Assembly (NCBI GenBank): GCA_003427395.1
Contig: BFEA01000005.1
Span: forward strand, 8,130,866-8,181,457
Length of the DNA stretch: 50,592 nucleotides
Direction: 5' to 3'
Origin: Chara braunii
Taxonomy: Eukaryota > Streptophyta > Charophyceae > Charales > Characeae
The notes under the pieces were generated by a model, which worked only from the letters and a program-made list of their open reading frames with translations, was not told the DNA's origin and searched no databases. Position 1 is the stretch's first letter. Each line of letters begins with the position of its first letter. Shown here one piece after another: positions 1 through 10,508 of the stretch. Both the position numbers and the translations under genes were made by a program.

Positions 1-180
1 GTTGTTGGGCAGATATCGTGCCGATGGCCACGCACTCTAAGGGAACCTTGATGCTGGGTGTGGATTTGTTTGCCGCAGGTTAGCAGTTGTTGGGCGGATA
101 TCGTGCGGATGGCCACGCACTCTAAGGGAGCCTTGATGTTGGGTGTGGATTTGCTTGCCGCAAGTTAGCAGTTGCTGGGC
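1..180. repeat. 85-bp tandem repeat, two full copies plus a partial third
   Basis: A unit beginning GTTGTTGGGC and containing GGCCACGCACTCTAAGGG starts at 1, again at 86 and again at 171, where it is cut short. The copies differ by a handful of substitutions. The same GGCCACGCACTCTAAGGG block recurs near 970, so the unit also occurs dispersed. No coding capacity is evident. Confidence 0.85.
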
Positions 181-204
181 AGTCTTGGATGCTGAAGTCC
201 GCCA

Positions 205-410
205 CTGGGGGAAGGTTTGATGGTCTGTGGCGGGACTTGTTGTTGGATTTCGATCTGTTTCGAGCAGAGTTTCGCACTCAAGAAACAGAATTGAACTCCA
301 AATCCCGCAGGTTAGCAGCTCTTGGACATTGCTTGTGGTGTTCTCGGGGTACACACCACAAGTCGGAGTGAACTTTCATTTAGATGGACAACATGAACGC
401 ACACCACTGG
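205..410. repeat. Dispersed direct repeat, copy 1 (copy 2 at about 990-1200)
   Basis: This stretch and 990-1200 share long blocks such as GATCTGTTTCGAGCAGAGTTT, CTCAAGAAACAGAATTGAAC and CGGGGTACACACCACAAG. They lie in the same orientation about 785 bp apart. Each copy ends in a degenerate version of the window's palindrome (360-381 and 1148-1169) followed by AGATGGACAACATGAACG or a near match. The small ORFs here are shadows of the repeat. 420-770 holds no recognisable gene. Confidence 0.75.
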
Positions 411-771
411 CTTAGTGTTACTGTGACAGACAGTACACGATTCAAAAGGGCATCGTGTTGGGTATGTGGTGCCTGTTTTCCATAAAAGGTCAGGGGTCCG
501 GCACCTGACACCTTGCAAGTTCATGGACTGAACCTGTAAAATGTGGTCAGGCGGAACACCCAGCCTGGTGCATGACATTTGGCAACTTGAACCCGCAACC
601 AGTCAGTACCCCTGCAACAAATGTGTCCACCATTTATCTTCCCGGAAGGACCTCCTTCTCCGGTTGACAGATAGTAGTTGAACACCAAATGATTCGGGAG
701 TTAGTGGTGTTCGACAGGGCACCTTAAGGAAGTGGCAAACAGTCGTTCGCTCTCGATGCCGATTGCCAAAA

Positions 772-773
<2 letters not shown>

Positions 774-812
<39 letters not shown>

Positions 813-960
813 AAGAAAGAAAAAGAGAGAGAGAGAGAGAGAGAGCTCCTTGCTTTAACCTGGAAAGGCATTGACAGATACTAGTTGAATAGCGAATCAA
901 TTCGCAGATATCGGTTTGGCGACTAAGCACCTTTAACAAGTGTCAAACAGTCGTTGGCTG
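774..960 (+). repeat. (GA)n microsatellite with adjoining conserved palindrome module
   Basis: A (GA)n tract with an interrupting GAAA run (774-846) is followed by a sequence containing CTAGTTGAATAGCGAATC, a palindrome variant at 888-909, and then CAAGTGTCAAACAGTCG. The same order, GA tract then TAGTTGAAYAGCGA then GTGYCAAACAG, is seen at 5500-5640 and inverted at 30440-30630. The microsatellite is therefore part of a dispersed repeat module. A related block without the GA tract lies at 655-730. Confidence 0.7.
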
Positions 961-989
961 TCTGTGCGGATGGCCACGCACTCTAAGGG

Positions 990-1200
990 AACCTTGGTCT
1001 ATGGTGGGACTTCCAGTTGGATTTGGATCTGTTTCGAGCAGAGTTTCACACTCAAGAAACAGAATTGAACTCTAGATCCCGCAGGTTATCAGTTCTTGGG
1101 CATTTGCATGGAAGGACAACTAGCGGATTGCTCGGGGTACACACCACAAGTCGGAGTGAACTCTCATTTGGATGGACAACATGAACGCACACCATCAGCG
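990..1200. repeat. Dispersed direct repeat, copy 2
   Basis: Second copy of the 205-410 repeat (see that entry). It carries a decayed palindrome at 1148-1169. The following stretch, 1200-1780, holds no recognisable gene. It contains related degenerate fragments (GCATGGACAAG...ATATATA repeated near 1310 and 1400) and a short CACATG run at 1730-1752. Confidence 0.7.
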
Positions 1201-1787
1201 AGGTGATACAATACAGATGCTGGCTTGTCATTTGCATGGACAAATCAATAACATAAATTTCTAACATTCACTCTTGTCATCGCAAACATCAATCCCCTCG
1301 TTGACATGAGCATGGACAAGATATATAGCACTGTAAGACATTGGCATGAGCATCGGAGATCGAAAAACTTGCAAGGTCATCGGCGTGCCATTTCTTTGCA
1401 TGGACAAGATATATAACATCCATTCATAACATTTACTCTTGTCACCTCAACGTGGAGATGGAAACACTCGCAACTTGCATAATCTTTTCCTAACATTGCA
1501 CCTTCGCGGATGGAAACATCGCACGCAGAGTTGCGAGAAATGTTCAAATCACTGAACCGCACATTGCAAAGTAGACAGTGGTTTCCGGAAAAACATTCGA
1601 AGCGAAAAATAAGTAGTAGATAGAGGGTGCGAGAGGCAATAGTTGCAATAGGTTCGAGAGGCAACGTGTATGAAGTAATAGATAGAGGTGAGAGAGACAA
1701 TAGTTGCAATATCCACCATTTCAAGGTGCACATGCACATGCACATGCACATCATGTTCCACAAGATTTTATTTTAACATATTTTCCC

Positions 1788-2792
1788 TTAAACAAAAGGT
1801 CTGACAACCCGTCCGGACCTTGTGGCATATAAGGTTTTTCGCGCACGAGGTCGTGAACCGAAGCCATACATGGCATTCATAGATGATCCATATACGTGGC
1901 TCTGCGGTTCGTGAACCGTTGCAGTCTCCGAAAACACGGACATGTATTTCATCCTAACAAACCCTCCTCGTCGTGCTAAGGAATTCCCTATACAGTCACG
2001 TATTTCAGACACTTTCTCTTCCACCTCATGCCACAATGACAAAAAAACTCTTACCTGACCTGCTCTCACCAAGTATGACCGCCCATCTACATCTGGGCGA
2101 GACATGACCGCCTTGAACTTGGATCCTTGAAGCACCATCTCGTTGCGTGACACAAGCACAATCGCATCCACATGTTTCCTACTTTTGCTTGAAGAAGCCA
2201 CACATAGCACTCTGGCGAAAGGACATCCGTCATCGGTCAACCGTACACAACAGTACGATAGAGCTTGTGGAGAAGTCCCTGGGCAACATGGTGGGTAATG
2301 TTCCAAGAATGAACAATGACGAGCGCAGTCCACCAACTCTTGCTTCTGCGAACTTCCCCAAGTTTGTGGCGAAGATGTGATGTACTCGCAGCCGAGGCGA
2401 TTTTTGAAGCTGGAACGGTAGCGGATCGGTTTACCTTTATCGTCCAGGGTCTTTCGCTGGAGGACACCATCAGGCAGTGCAATGAGGCTCCCGAACTCTA
2501 ACATGTTGGCAAATTTGTAATGGCTTGCCCAAGGGCAGGCACGCTCCATCGCATTCCAATCATTATCGTTTCGTTCGTCGAGATGCCGGTTCATGTACGG
2601 GACGACGGTCATCCATGGGTCGTCGTCGAAGTCCTCCTTGGCTGCTTCGTCGATCCACGTTTGACCGTCATGATGTCGCACCGATCTCGCACAAGGTGAA
2701 AACGGTTTTGCTAAGCGTATGTGCTTCTCGGGACTCAAGCGCATGTGCGTCTCGGGATTCATGTTGACGCTTGTCGAAGGTCTCGACGACAT
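1788..2792 (-). CDS. Family A protein (unrecognised), the only intact copy of three
   Basis: An uninterrupted minus-strand frame of about 334 codons from an ATG at 2792. I do not recognise the family. Evidence that it is real is conservation with two decayed neighbours downstream in coordinate (3035-4141 and 4382-5346). Shared blocks, in order, are DPWMTVVPYM (about residue 60), CPWA..YKFANM.EFGS (about 90-105), ELVDCARHCSFLE (about 155), LSYCCVRL (about 180), RVLCVASS (about 195), DAIVLVSRNEM (about 210) and ARRGGFVRMKYMSVFSE (about 280-295). The tail is Arg-rich. No transmembrane segment or signal peptide is obvious. A TATATA sequence and four palindromes lie just upstream (2913-3040), which suggests a promoter. 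It could be a host gene or cargo of a mobile element; the function is unknown. Confidence 0.6.
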   Translation of the reverse strand: MSSRPSTSVNMNPETHMRLSPEKHIRLAKPFSPCARSVRHHDGQTWIDEAAKEDFDDDPWMTVVPYMNRHLDERNDNDWNAMERACPWASHYKFANMLEFGSLIALPDGVLQRKTLDDKGKPIRYRSSFKNRLGCEYITSSPQTWGSSQKQELVDCARHCSFLEHYPPCCPGTSPQALSYCCVRLTDDGCPFARVLCVASSSKSRKHVDAIVLVSRNEMVLQGSKFKAVMSRPDVDGRSYLVRAGQVRVFLSLWHEVEEKVSEIRDCIGNSLARRGGFVRMKYMSVFSETATVHEPQSHVYGSSMNAMYGFGSRPRARKTLYATRSGRVVRPFV

Positions 2793-2909
2793 CACGGTCC
2801 CTACACATCACAGACACACAAATGACACATACGGACGTGTAGACCGTCGTAAATAAAGTTGTCCAATGATAAGTCCCCTGGTGGGGCCAACACTCAATCG
2901 TCACTCCCC

Positions 2910-3041
2910 GCACTATATATCGACAAGCTCCTCACTTAATCAAAGTGCGAGTGAACTCTCACTTACGTGCGAGTGAACTCTCACTTAAACAAAGTGCGAG
3001 TGAACTCTCACTTAAGCAAAGTGCGAGTGAACTCTCAGTTA
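2910..3041 (-). promoter_or_regulatory. Candidate promoter: TATA-like sequence behind four tandem palindromes
   Basis: Four copies of the palindrome (2943-2964, 2965-2986, 2992-3013, 3019-3040) sit 22-27 bp apart, each with arms AAGTGCGA/TCTCACTT or close variants and spacer GTGAAC. On the minus strand a TATATAG sequence follows at about 2913-2921, and the family A start codon is some 120 bp further on. The order site cluster, TATA, start codon looks like a promoter, but there is no transcript evidence. Confidence 0.4.
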
Positions 3042-4141
3042 AGCCTGACCACATGTCCAGACCTAGTGACATTCGGGGTTCCCCGTGGACGAGGTCGTGT
3101 ACCGAAGCTATACAAAGCATTCATTGATGATCCGTACACGCGAATTTGCGGTTCGTCGACAGATGCACTCTCCGAAAAGACGAACATGTATTTCATCCTG
3201 ACAAACACTCCCGGTCGTGCTAAGGAATTCCCTATACAGTCTCGTATGTCAGACACTTTCTCCTCAACCTCACGCAACAACGAAAAATTTTGGACCCGCC
3301 CTGCTATCACCAAATCTCACCACCCATCTACATGTGCAGGCCCTCGCGTCGGCACGAATTTGGACCCCTCAATCACCATCTTGTTGCGTGATACAAGCAC
3401 AATTGCATCGACGAGTTTCCTGCTCTTGTTCGAAGCAGCGATACATAGAACTCTGGCGAAATCAGACCCGGACACAGTCAATCGCACACAACAGTATGAC
3501 ACAGCTTGTGGCGAATTCCCGGGGCACCGGAGTGGGTACTGCTCCAGGAACGAGCAGTGACGCGCGCAGTCCACCAACTCTTGTTTCCGCGAGCCTCCCC
3601 AAGTTCGTGGCGACGACCTGACGTAGTGGCACTCGAGGCGGCTGAAATGGCGGCTAATGCAACCCAGTGCTCTGCGCATATGGTTAAGGAGCTTGTGTCC
3701 GAGGACAGCGTCAGAGAGCGGGATGAGGTTCCCGAACACCAACATGTTGGCGAACTTGTACTAGTTTGCCCAAGGGCAGCGACTCTCCATCGTGGCCCAA
3801 TTCCCATCGCACCAACCGTCAATATGCCCGTCCATGCACGGGATGACGGTCATCCAGGGGTCCTCGTCGAAGTCCTCTGTGGTCGCTCCGTGGATCGTAG
3901 TTACACCGTTAAAATACCGCACGGATCTCGTGCAAGGAGGAAACAGTTCTGCCAAGCGAATGTGCGTCTCCGGACTCATGGTCCGTGGTGTCGAGAAGAT
4001 CGACTCCATGATTCGTGGTGTCGAGAAGGTCACCTCCAATACGCACCCTACACACCACGCGCACATACCAAACGATACACATGAGCACGTTGACACTGTT
4101 GAACATAGTTGGCGAACGGAAACTGTCGTGGCCACGCCCAC
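3035..4141 (-). pseudogene. Family A paralogue 2, two in-frame stops
   Basis: Three ORF pieces (3761-4141, 3317-3745, 3035-3313) lie in one continuous minus-strand frame. It is interrupted only by TAG at 3761-3763 and TGA at 3317-3319. The pieces align in order with the intact copy at 1788-2792: EDFDEDPWMTVIP, CPWA then YKFANM, QELVDCARHCSFLEQY, VSYCCVRL, RVLCIAAS, DAIVLVSRNKM, GVFVRMKYMFVFSE. Translation across the first stop gives CPWAN-stop-YKFANM against CPWASHYKFANM in the intact copy. So this is a full-length copy recently inactivated by nonsense changes. Two palindromes lie 50-150 bp upstream (4194-4215, 4272-4293). Confidence 0.7.
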
Positions 4142-4193
4142 ACGCAGTCATCAAGACATTCACTCAAGCGAATTGCTCGGGCTTTCAGAGCAC

Positions 4194-4320
4194 AAGTGCG
4201 AGTGAAGTCGCAGTTAGATGGAGAGTCAGGTGGTCACACCACAGAACTTGAATGCTCGGGGTGCACACAGCAAGTGCGAGTGAACTCGCACTTAGATGGA
4301 GAGATAGGTGCGCACACCAT
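4194..4320. repeat. Two palindromes, the second within a dispersed ~65-bp core
   Basis: The palindrome at 4272-4293 has perfect arms (AAGTGCGA, spacer GTGAAC, TCGCACTT); that at 4194-4215 has two mismatches. The second lies in a context of CTCGGGGTGCACACAGC before and AGATGGAGAGATAGGTGCGC after. This matches the context at 345-405, 1132-1195, 6470-6535 and, inverted, 29150-29220. The palindrome is therefore often the centre of a larger dispersed repeat. Confidence 0.7.
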
Positions 4321-4381
4321 GAGCTCATGTGTGTAATGTATAAGGAAATCGGCGTGTAACATCTGTTCAGAACTTTCACTT

Positions 4382-5346
4382 CTACCGATGACGACAGGCC
4401 GGTGTGTACATGCGTTCATTCAAAGTTCGAACAGGCAACCCGAAAGTAAGACACTGCGGCGCATCGACAAGAGCATCTTCCGCGAACATAGAAATATATT
4501 TCATGCGAACGAACCCGGCCTTTCCGGCCAGAGACGTGCCTATAGCATCCCATATAGAGGATGCTTGAGCTTCAATCTCACGCCAAGCGTCCAGATCGTC
4601 CACCTTACCCCCAATTACCAAATCCCATGTCCCTTCGTATTGTATTGTGACCAAACCGATCATGTCTCTCCCGAGGTGCAACTCATTCCTGAACACATAG
4701 ACCACAACGTCAGTCAAGGTCCTATTCCGATTCGAACACGCGACGCAAAGGACCCTAGATAAGAATAACTTTCCGAGACGCAATCTAACACAGCAGTAGG
4801 AAACTGCTCGAGGCAACAGCCCTGGAGAGCGCAACGGGTACTGATCGAGGAACTCGGAATGTGGTGCACAGGAAAGCAACTCGTGTTTCAGCGCACGAGA
4901 CCATGTGCACGGCGAAGCAGTCACGACACTGCAGGCCAACACATTTTGATGACGAGGAATATTCAGCTTTGCACTCAAGCAACGACACCGAATTGAACCC
5001 AGCACAGCTCTAGGCACGGGAATGAAACTCCCAAACTCGCACATGTTAGCGAACTTGTAGTCGTCCGCCCACGGACACTCCCTGAGCATTTTGTCTCATT
5101 CGTGCTCTTTCCACGAGTCCAGGGGAGCATCAGTGAACGGGGGACCTTCATCCAAGGATCACACTCCATCTCGTCTCTTGTCGCACCGTCAATAACAGTG
5201 GAGTTTCCACTGCCGGAGACGCGCAACGCGCATGGGGGAAAAGGGTATGCCATGCGCTCAAGCCAACCACCTAGGATAATCAACTCCGACATGGCCATCG
5301 CGATCGGCAAATGCCTTGCAGGCCACAAAAAAAAAAAAATAAGCAA
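4382..5346 (-). pseudogene. Family A paralogue 3, frameshifted
   Basis: The 3' part is open from about 5089 to 4382 and carries CPWADDYKFANM.EFGS, VSYCCVRL, SRVLCVACS, FRNELHL and AGFVRMKYISMFAE, the family A signature. The 5' part lies in a second frame (about 5298-5095) with LERMAYPFPPCALRV and ECDPWMKV, matching the N-terminus of the intact copy. The two parts are joined only by a frameshift near 5090. This copy is clearly more diverged from the other two than they are from each other. A poly-A run at 5328-5341 (poly-T on the coding strand) lies at its 5' edge. Confidence 0.65.
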
Positions 5347-5497
5347 ATGCTTTCACCCAGCTCACAGGGAAAGAAAATAACCATGACTCCCAAGGACGTC
5401 CGTCCAAAATCCGATGACGGGCGTCTTGTTGAACACGACCACCACCGCATGGCCGCACTGCACCCACCCGGGCGAGAGGCGCATCAACGGGCATGGC

Positions 5498-5499
<2 letters not shown>

Positions 5500-5561
<62 letters not shown>

Positions 5562-7160
5562 AAGAAACTCTAGTTGAACAGCGACTCAATTCCCGGTTAT
5601 CGGTATTCGACAGAGCACCATCAGGAAGTGTCAAACAGCAGTACATGTATGCCAGGCCGAGCACCCACGGGAACGTATACAAGTAATGGAAGTGATCATG
5701 AGCCCTCTGCATCGGTTGAAATGACCACCTTCAAGAAGTGCCAAACAGTCGGCGGTCTCAAGTCTCTAGTGCTAAAAGCATTCTTAGGGGACCTTGCGGC
5801 AGAACTGCTTGGCGTAGCACTATATGCTCACCGAACAGTTTTGGATGTCGATCGTATGGACACATCATATGATGCTTACCAGCGGCTGATTGCTGGACCT
5901 TCTATCCGGTATGGATCTTTGAGAGCAGATTTGACGCAATCCACCGTTAGATCCATTCCGGCGAGGGGGACCTACCATTCTGCCGTTGTTTATTGTACTC
6001 ATGACGTAGGAATCGACGATGTGAGGAACCAAAAATGAACATTCTTAGGAGACTTTGCGACCGTGTTTGGAACTTATTGGCGTAGCACTAGATGTTCACC
6101 AAGCAGTTCTAGATGTCAGTTATATCGACACATCATATGATTCCTTACAAGCAAACTGTGGTCGGATCGCGGCCCCCATCCTCGGTGTGGATCTATGAGA
6201 GCAGATTTGACGCAATCCACCATTAGATCCACATCGGAGAGGCGGACCGGTCATCCTGCCGCTGTTCAGTGTAGTCATCATGCTGCAGTCAACATCGCAA
6301 GAACCCGACGATGTTCCAATTGGGACGTGCTCTTGTTTCGTGATGTGCAGGTGCTTACGGGCGGTTCGTTTGCGGAAGTCGGGAGAAAGGAGAGAGGGAA
6401 ACATTTGCAGGTTGCCTGTTGTTTTTGTGAAGGTCAAGTTGAAGAAAAGTGCGATGCAATTGCTCGTCGTTCACACCAGAAGTGCGAATGAACTCGCACT
6501 TTGATGAAGAAGCAGGTGCGCACACCATCAACGCGATGATTTAATATGGACGTTGGTTTGTCAGTTGCATAGTACCTGGTGAAAATGTCATCAAATCTTT
6601 GTGTGGAGAAGATACATATCCATTCCTATAAGTAACTCTTCTCATCGCGAAAATGGATGGTTTGTCGAAATTGTCACCTTAACCAAATAAGGAGGTTGGC
6701 TTGTCATTAGCATATTACCCGGTGCCAGGTTCCTATAAGCAAATGTCGACGTTGGTTTCTCATTTGCATATTCCCCGGTGAAAATGTCATCAAATCTTTG
6801 TGTGGAGAAGATACATTTGCCAATATGGACGTTAACTTCTCATTTGCATATTACCCGGTGAAAATGTCATCAAATTTTTGTGCCCGGTTCCTATAAGTAA
6901 CATTTGTCATTGCCTTCAAGTTGCCTAGTGTATTTCTAAAAGGTGAAGTTGCACACCACAAGGAGAGTTTCCAGAAATCATTCAACGCAAAAAAATCATT
7001 CAATGCAAAAAAATAATTCAACGGCAAATTGCAAAGTACACAGAGGTGTTTTCAAAAACAATTCAATACAAAATTGCAAAGTACATGGAAGCTTTCCAAA
7101 ATTCACAAAGTACATGGAAGCTTTCCAAAATTCACAAAGTACATGGAGCCTTTCCAAAAA
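5500..7160 (+). repeat. Left arm of a long inverted repeat pair (partner 28755-30630)
   Basis: Read forward, this arm matches the reverse complement of 28755-30630 block by block. The order is: (GA)n tract; CTCTAGTTGAACAGCGA; AGAAGTGCCAAACAGTCGG; AGTGCTAAAAGCAT.CTTAGG; GTGTTTGGAACTTATTGGCG; AGAGCAGATTTGACGCAATC; AGAACCCGACGATGTTCC; the palindrome (6480-6501); ATTTAATATGGAC; AATGCAAAAAA; and TTTCCAAAA.TCACAAAG. Over 6038-6360 against 29270-29592 identity is about 90% by eye. The left arm has fewer copies of an internal ~275-bp unit than the right. ORFs across it are shadows. It may be a terminal inverted repeat of a large element or two independent insertions of one repeat. Confidence 0.8.
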
Positions 7161-7800
7161 TTATTGAAGGACACGTTCTAAGGCACATGTAGGCATTCCA
7201 AAAATCATTCCAAAAGTTCGACCCTATAGTCTACATGACATGCCCTTATCTACAAAAGACGCTTCCGTACAGTTTATATCACTCCCCCTCTTCGCCACAA
7301 GCCGAAAAGTCCTGCATCACACATGAAACAAACCCTACCTCTAATACGAACATGTCGAAGACCTACACAAAAGTTGATTCGAGCCGAAGACCTACACGAA
7401 CGCTGATTCGAGCCGAAGTCCTGCATTAGACAAAAGGGCATCCAAACCCGGCACAATGTTCACCTGCCTACACAAGTCCCAGACAGAAGCTTATCCAAGC
7501 CCGACATGATGTCTACAACGTGATAGTGTCAGACCCACTGCAAAAGGAGTGAGGTGATAAATGGGAGTCTATTCGCATATAGAATCCGAATACCTTGAGA
7601 CGATGAGTATCTTCGTAGCATGCGTCGGGTGAAAAGAGTTAGTACGATCTTCATGGTAGCAGCATGTTCAGTCTTCGAGTAGCCTCCCGCGATCGTCGTC
7701 GTTGCACTCGTCTATGTTGAACTCGATTAAAAGAACTTGGTTCGGGAATTCGGGCCTGATGATCTGCTTCGATATTCGGCAAGTCGCGCATGAGCATATC
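7160..7800. other. No gene seen; short local repeats
   Basis: I see no conserved coding frame here. Around 7375-7425 the phrase GATTCGAGCCGAAG recurs twice next to CCTACAC, a small local duplication. The rest is unique, moderately AT-rich sequence between the left inverted arm and the first minus-strand ORF. Confidence 0.5.
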
Positions 7801-7809
7801 TCTTAAAAC

Positions 7810-8328
7810 TCAATTCATATTGCTCTTGTGACGGATTTGGAACGGACAACGGTCTCCCCAGAACGGGGGACTGTCATCATCTTTTCTCAAGTTGGATACA
7901 AGGAATAATTCTCCATCCAAGCAGGAGGTGATATGCATAATGAAGATCGATAAGAAAAACGTAATGGCAGGCTCACAACCTTCTGGTATTCTATCGAAAG
8001 ATGTGCTGGTTACGTACGAATTATACAAACAGCTTCTCAACTCCTCTTCGGACGCAATGTAGAAATCAATCCTGAAGACGGGCCTGTCGCGTAGCGTGGT
8101 CATCACAATGTACTGAAAAGCTGGGGTAGGCGGGGGCGAAACAGACGGCTGGACACGAGCGCGAACGTCTTCGGGGACCGGAAGGTAGTGGTATCTGGGA
8201 AGCCCAATGTTGCCAAACCACTCTAAACCATAAATGTTCTCAGCTGTGGCAACAACTGCACTTCCCAGACTTTCGCAGTAGCCGAGGTCTCTGACAACGA
8301 CCGTCCCACTGAAACTTTGAGACGACAT
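7810..8328 (-). CDS. Unrecognised 172-aa protein
   Basis: An open minus-strand frame from ATG at 8328 to a stop at 7810. No family recognised. It has a mixed, non-repetitive composition, a hydrophobic stretch near residues 120-140 (AITFFLSIFIMHIT) and a conserved-looking FWGDRCPF near the C-terminus. A palindrome copy lies 84 bp upstream (8412-8433), as for the other minus-strand ORFs in this block, and a TATA-like TATATGG on the minus strand sits between. It may be a distant relative of the neighbouring family B or an exon of a larger gene. With no paralogue in the window, coding status is less sure than for families A and B. Confidence 0.45.
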   Translation of the reverse strand: MSSQSFSGTVVVRDLGYCESLGSAVVATAENIYGLEWFGNIGLPRYHYLPVPEDVRARVQPSVSPPPTPAFQYIVMTTLRDRPVFRIDFYIASEEELRSCLYNSYVTSTSFDRIPEGCEPAITFFLSIFIMHITSCLDGELFLVSNLRKDDDSPPFWGDRCPFQIRHKSNMN

Positions 8329-8411
8329 CCTGCATCAGAAAAGAGAACCGCACCCTTGCCATATACGGAGAGGTGGGTAAACGGCGAAGTTGAGACCGTC
8401 TGATGTTGGCA

Positions 8412-8563
8412 AAGTGCGAGTGAACTCGTAATTAGATAGACAGTTTGTCATGCAACGAGGTATACCGAAGGGGACGGGGCATGATGAACGAGAGATAAGT
8501 AAGGGGGCGAACATGGAATTCAACGGGCTGCAAGCATAGTGCGAGTCTATGTCTATTCGCACT
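8412..8563. promoter_or_regulatory. Two palindrome copies upstream of the 172-aa ORF
   Basis: 8412-8433 has an intact left arm AAGTGCGA with spacer GTGAAC and a decayed right arm. 8538-8563 has both arms (AGTGCGA and TTCGCACT) but a 10-11-bp spacer instead of 6. A regulatory role is inferred only from position. Confidence 0.35.
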
Positions 8564-8597
8564 AAAGAAAACATGAAGCAACTAATTCAGAATGCCG

Positions 8598-9509
8598 CTA
8601 GTGAAGATGTAGATGTCCAGCATCGCAGTAAGGGCAGTCGCACACATATCTCGTCTTCCCGTTGCGCAGAGTCACTTCCTGAGGTCCGGAGGCTGAATAA
8701 TTCAGATGGCGGTAAACAAATCGCAATTCGTTGTCCCTATGTTCGACTGTGAAATTTATTTCGTCGCAGCTATCGAAAAGGTAGTGAAGTTGTTGGTGCA
8801 TCAAACAGTCAACCCGCAAATGCAGCTCATCTTTGAGTGCTTGATCTATGGCGAGCTTGTTTTTGAACCGTGCAAGGGAACCAGTAGGGCCGGATGTGTG
8901 AAACGCTTGAAAAAAAGTGAGCTTGACACTGTGAAATTCCTCCCTTGCGAGAAAAATAACTCTCATTCTTCGACCGTCCACCTTCACGGCAGTGAAGAGC
9001 GTCACAACGGTCGTGCCTCGATTACACACACTCACTCGACCGAAGTAGTTTATGATCACCGGCGTCGACTTCGTCGGTTGGCCGAGGCAAAACCAGGCAC
9101 ACAGTTTTTGATGCAACTTGTCCAACGACGCCCACTTAAGTGTCTCACATAAAATGTGCCATGGTTCAACCATCTTAGAAGTTTGGACAGGTTCCTCTTC
9201 AACGGGTTCCCTCTTCAAAAGCGACTCCAACCTGATAGGGTATGCCTGTACATCCTTCATCAGAGTGTACCAAAAGTTCGACCCTACATCACGACAAATC
9301 CGAAGTTTTCCTTCTTCCGCACTTTGCCACGAAGGGATTTCCTCGTTCAGGGCAACATCATCTTCGAGGTGCAGGTAGTCACGGTCCAGACCAGAGCGTC
9401 CAATGTCTTCCAAAATATTCTTCGACAAAATGATTATATCGACATCCGGCGTTGAGGACTTCCTACGACGAAGTCTCGATATCCATTCTGCATCATCGGA
9501 GAAACGCAA
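8598..9509 (-). CDS. Family B protein (unrecognised), C-terminal CPYC..GH motif
   Basis: An open minus-strand frame of about 303 codons. No ATG occurs at the 5' edge (the frame opens at a TTG), so the start or a first exon is unresolved. A related copy lies at 10509-11402. Blocks shared by both are LDRDYLHLED/LDSDYLHIE (about residue 40), RDVGSNFWY (about 75), KLCAWFCLGQP (about 135), RVSVCNRGT then LFTAVK..GRRMRVIFLAREEF (about 155-185), LARFKNKL.ID..LKDELHLRVDCL.H.QLHY (about 205-240), and the C-terminal CDCPYCDAGH. The last could bind zinc (C-x-C-P-Y-C-x3-H), which is inference. Function unknown. A TATA-like TATAAAT on the minus strand near 9563-9570 and two palindromes upstream suggest a promoter. 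Confidence 0.6.
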   Translation of the reverse strand: MRFSDDAEWISRLRRRKSSTPDVDIIILSKNILEDIGRSGLDRDYLHLEDDVALNEEIPSWQSAEEGKLRICRDVGSNFWYTLMKDVQAYPIRLESLLKREPVEEEPVQTSKMVEPWHILCETLKWASLDKLHQKLCAWFCLGQPTKSTPVIINYFGRVSVCNRGTTVVTLFTAVKVDGRRMRVIFLAREEFHSVKLTFFQAFHTSGPTGSLARFKNKLAIDQALKDELHLRVDCLMHQQLHYLFDSCDEINFTVEHRDNELRFVYRHLNYSASGPQEVTLRNGKTRYVCDCPYCDAGHLHLH

Positions 9510-9559
9510 GGAAGCGCGTCAGTTGCGATTCTCGCAAGTGTATAAGCAAAAAATACAGG

Positions 9560-9775
9560 GGATTTATATGCACGAAAGGGTTCGATAATTGGTAATTGGT
9601 TTGCACATCGCAAGAGAGCGCAAGTTTTCTAACCGCCGTCGAATGCCGACTTATTTTCTACACGTCATTCATGTGGGTCGATAAGTGAGAGTAGATTCGG
9701 ACTTCACAAATCAGCGCAAGTCCTGCAACCGCCGCCGACGATTGGAAAATAAGTGAGAGTAGATTCGCACTTCGC
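9560..9775 (-). promoter_or_regulatory. Candidate promoter of family B copy 1
   Basis: On the minus strand, GCATATAAATCCCC gives a TATA-like box at about 9562-9573, some 55 bp before the open frame. Palindrome variants with GTGAGAGT left arms lie at 9683-9704 and 9751-9772. The layout resembles that upstream of the family A gene. Evidence is positional only. Confidence 0.3.
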
Positions 9776-9900
9776 AAGTGAGCACAGAACCGGTTGCCCC
9801 AGGCAGAACCAGGCACAAAGCTTTACGTGCCTCAGGCAGTCTACCGGTGCGTGCACAACCGGTTGCCCCAGGCAGAACCAGGCCATGTCTCTATCGACCA
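9776..9900 (-). pseudogene. Duplicated family B fragments (AWFCLGQP coding)
   Basis: Two copies of a block beginning ACCGGTTGCCCCAGGCAGAA lie about 70 bp apart. On the minus strand each translates to AWFCLGQPV, and the longer one to KLCAWFCLGQPV, the most conserved block of family B. They sit just upstream of family B copy 1 and have no flanking homology that would make a gene. The block therefore appears to have been duplicated on its own or left after decay. 9900-10450 otherwise shows no gene; a palindrome variant lies at 10472-10493. Confidence 0.55.
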
Positions 9901-10508
9901 CAAGGCCATCTGCGGTGGCCCCGATCCTCAATATCACGGGAACTTGCCCATCCGGCGCAACATCCGATTCGATGTTCAGATATCGGCGTGAACAGTTTAC
10001 TCGCTCATACTCTCATATATTCGTGTCCAAAATGAAGAGACCAAGATCGGGAATTCAATCAGGCGATACGTCGCCGTGAGACGAGCTGGAAGCGCTTGCG
10101 AGGGCTGAAGTCTGGTAATAGTTCATCCTGCATTGCGTGAGGAAACACGAGGTAGCATGTTAGTGATGACGCGCACGGAGTACTGCGATTATACTCCCGC
10201 GTAGTAAAAGGAGCAACGGACAAGCCTACTCGGAGTCAGATAACTGAGAATGTGCTCGCACTTCTTGACAGCGTGGCCGTATTTCGAACACGTCATTCGT
10301 GTTGGAACGACCTCTTAATCTCAACAACGTCATTCCTGTGCAGTAGTCAGACCACACTACTATTGAAGACCACGGGGTGGAAAAAGTGACAACAATGACG
10401 AGTTAGCTCAGACTAATGTCAACAACGATGACGTCGATGAACGACGAGGTCGTCCTATGAGTACAGCAGCAAAGTGCGAACTAACTCGGAGTTGTCTCAC
10501 ATACCAGG

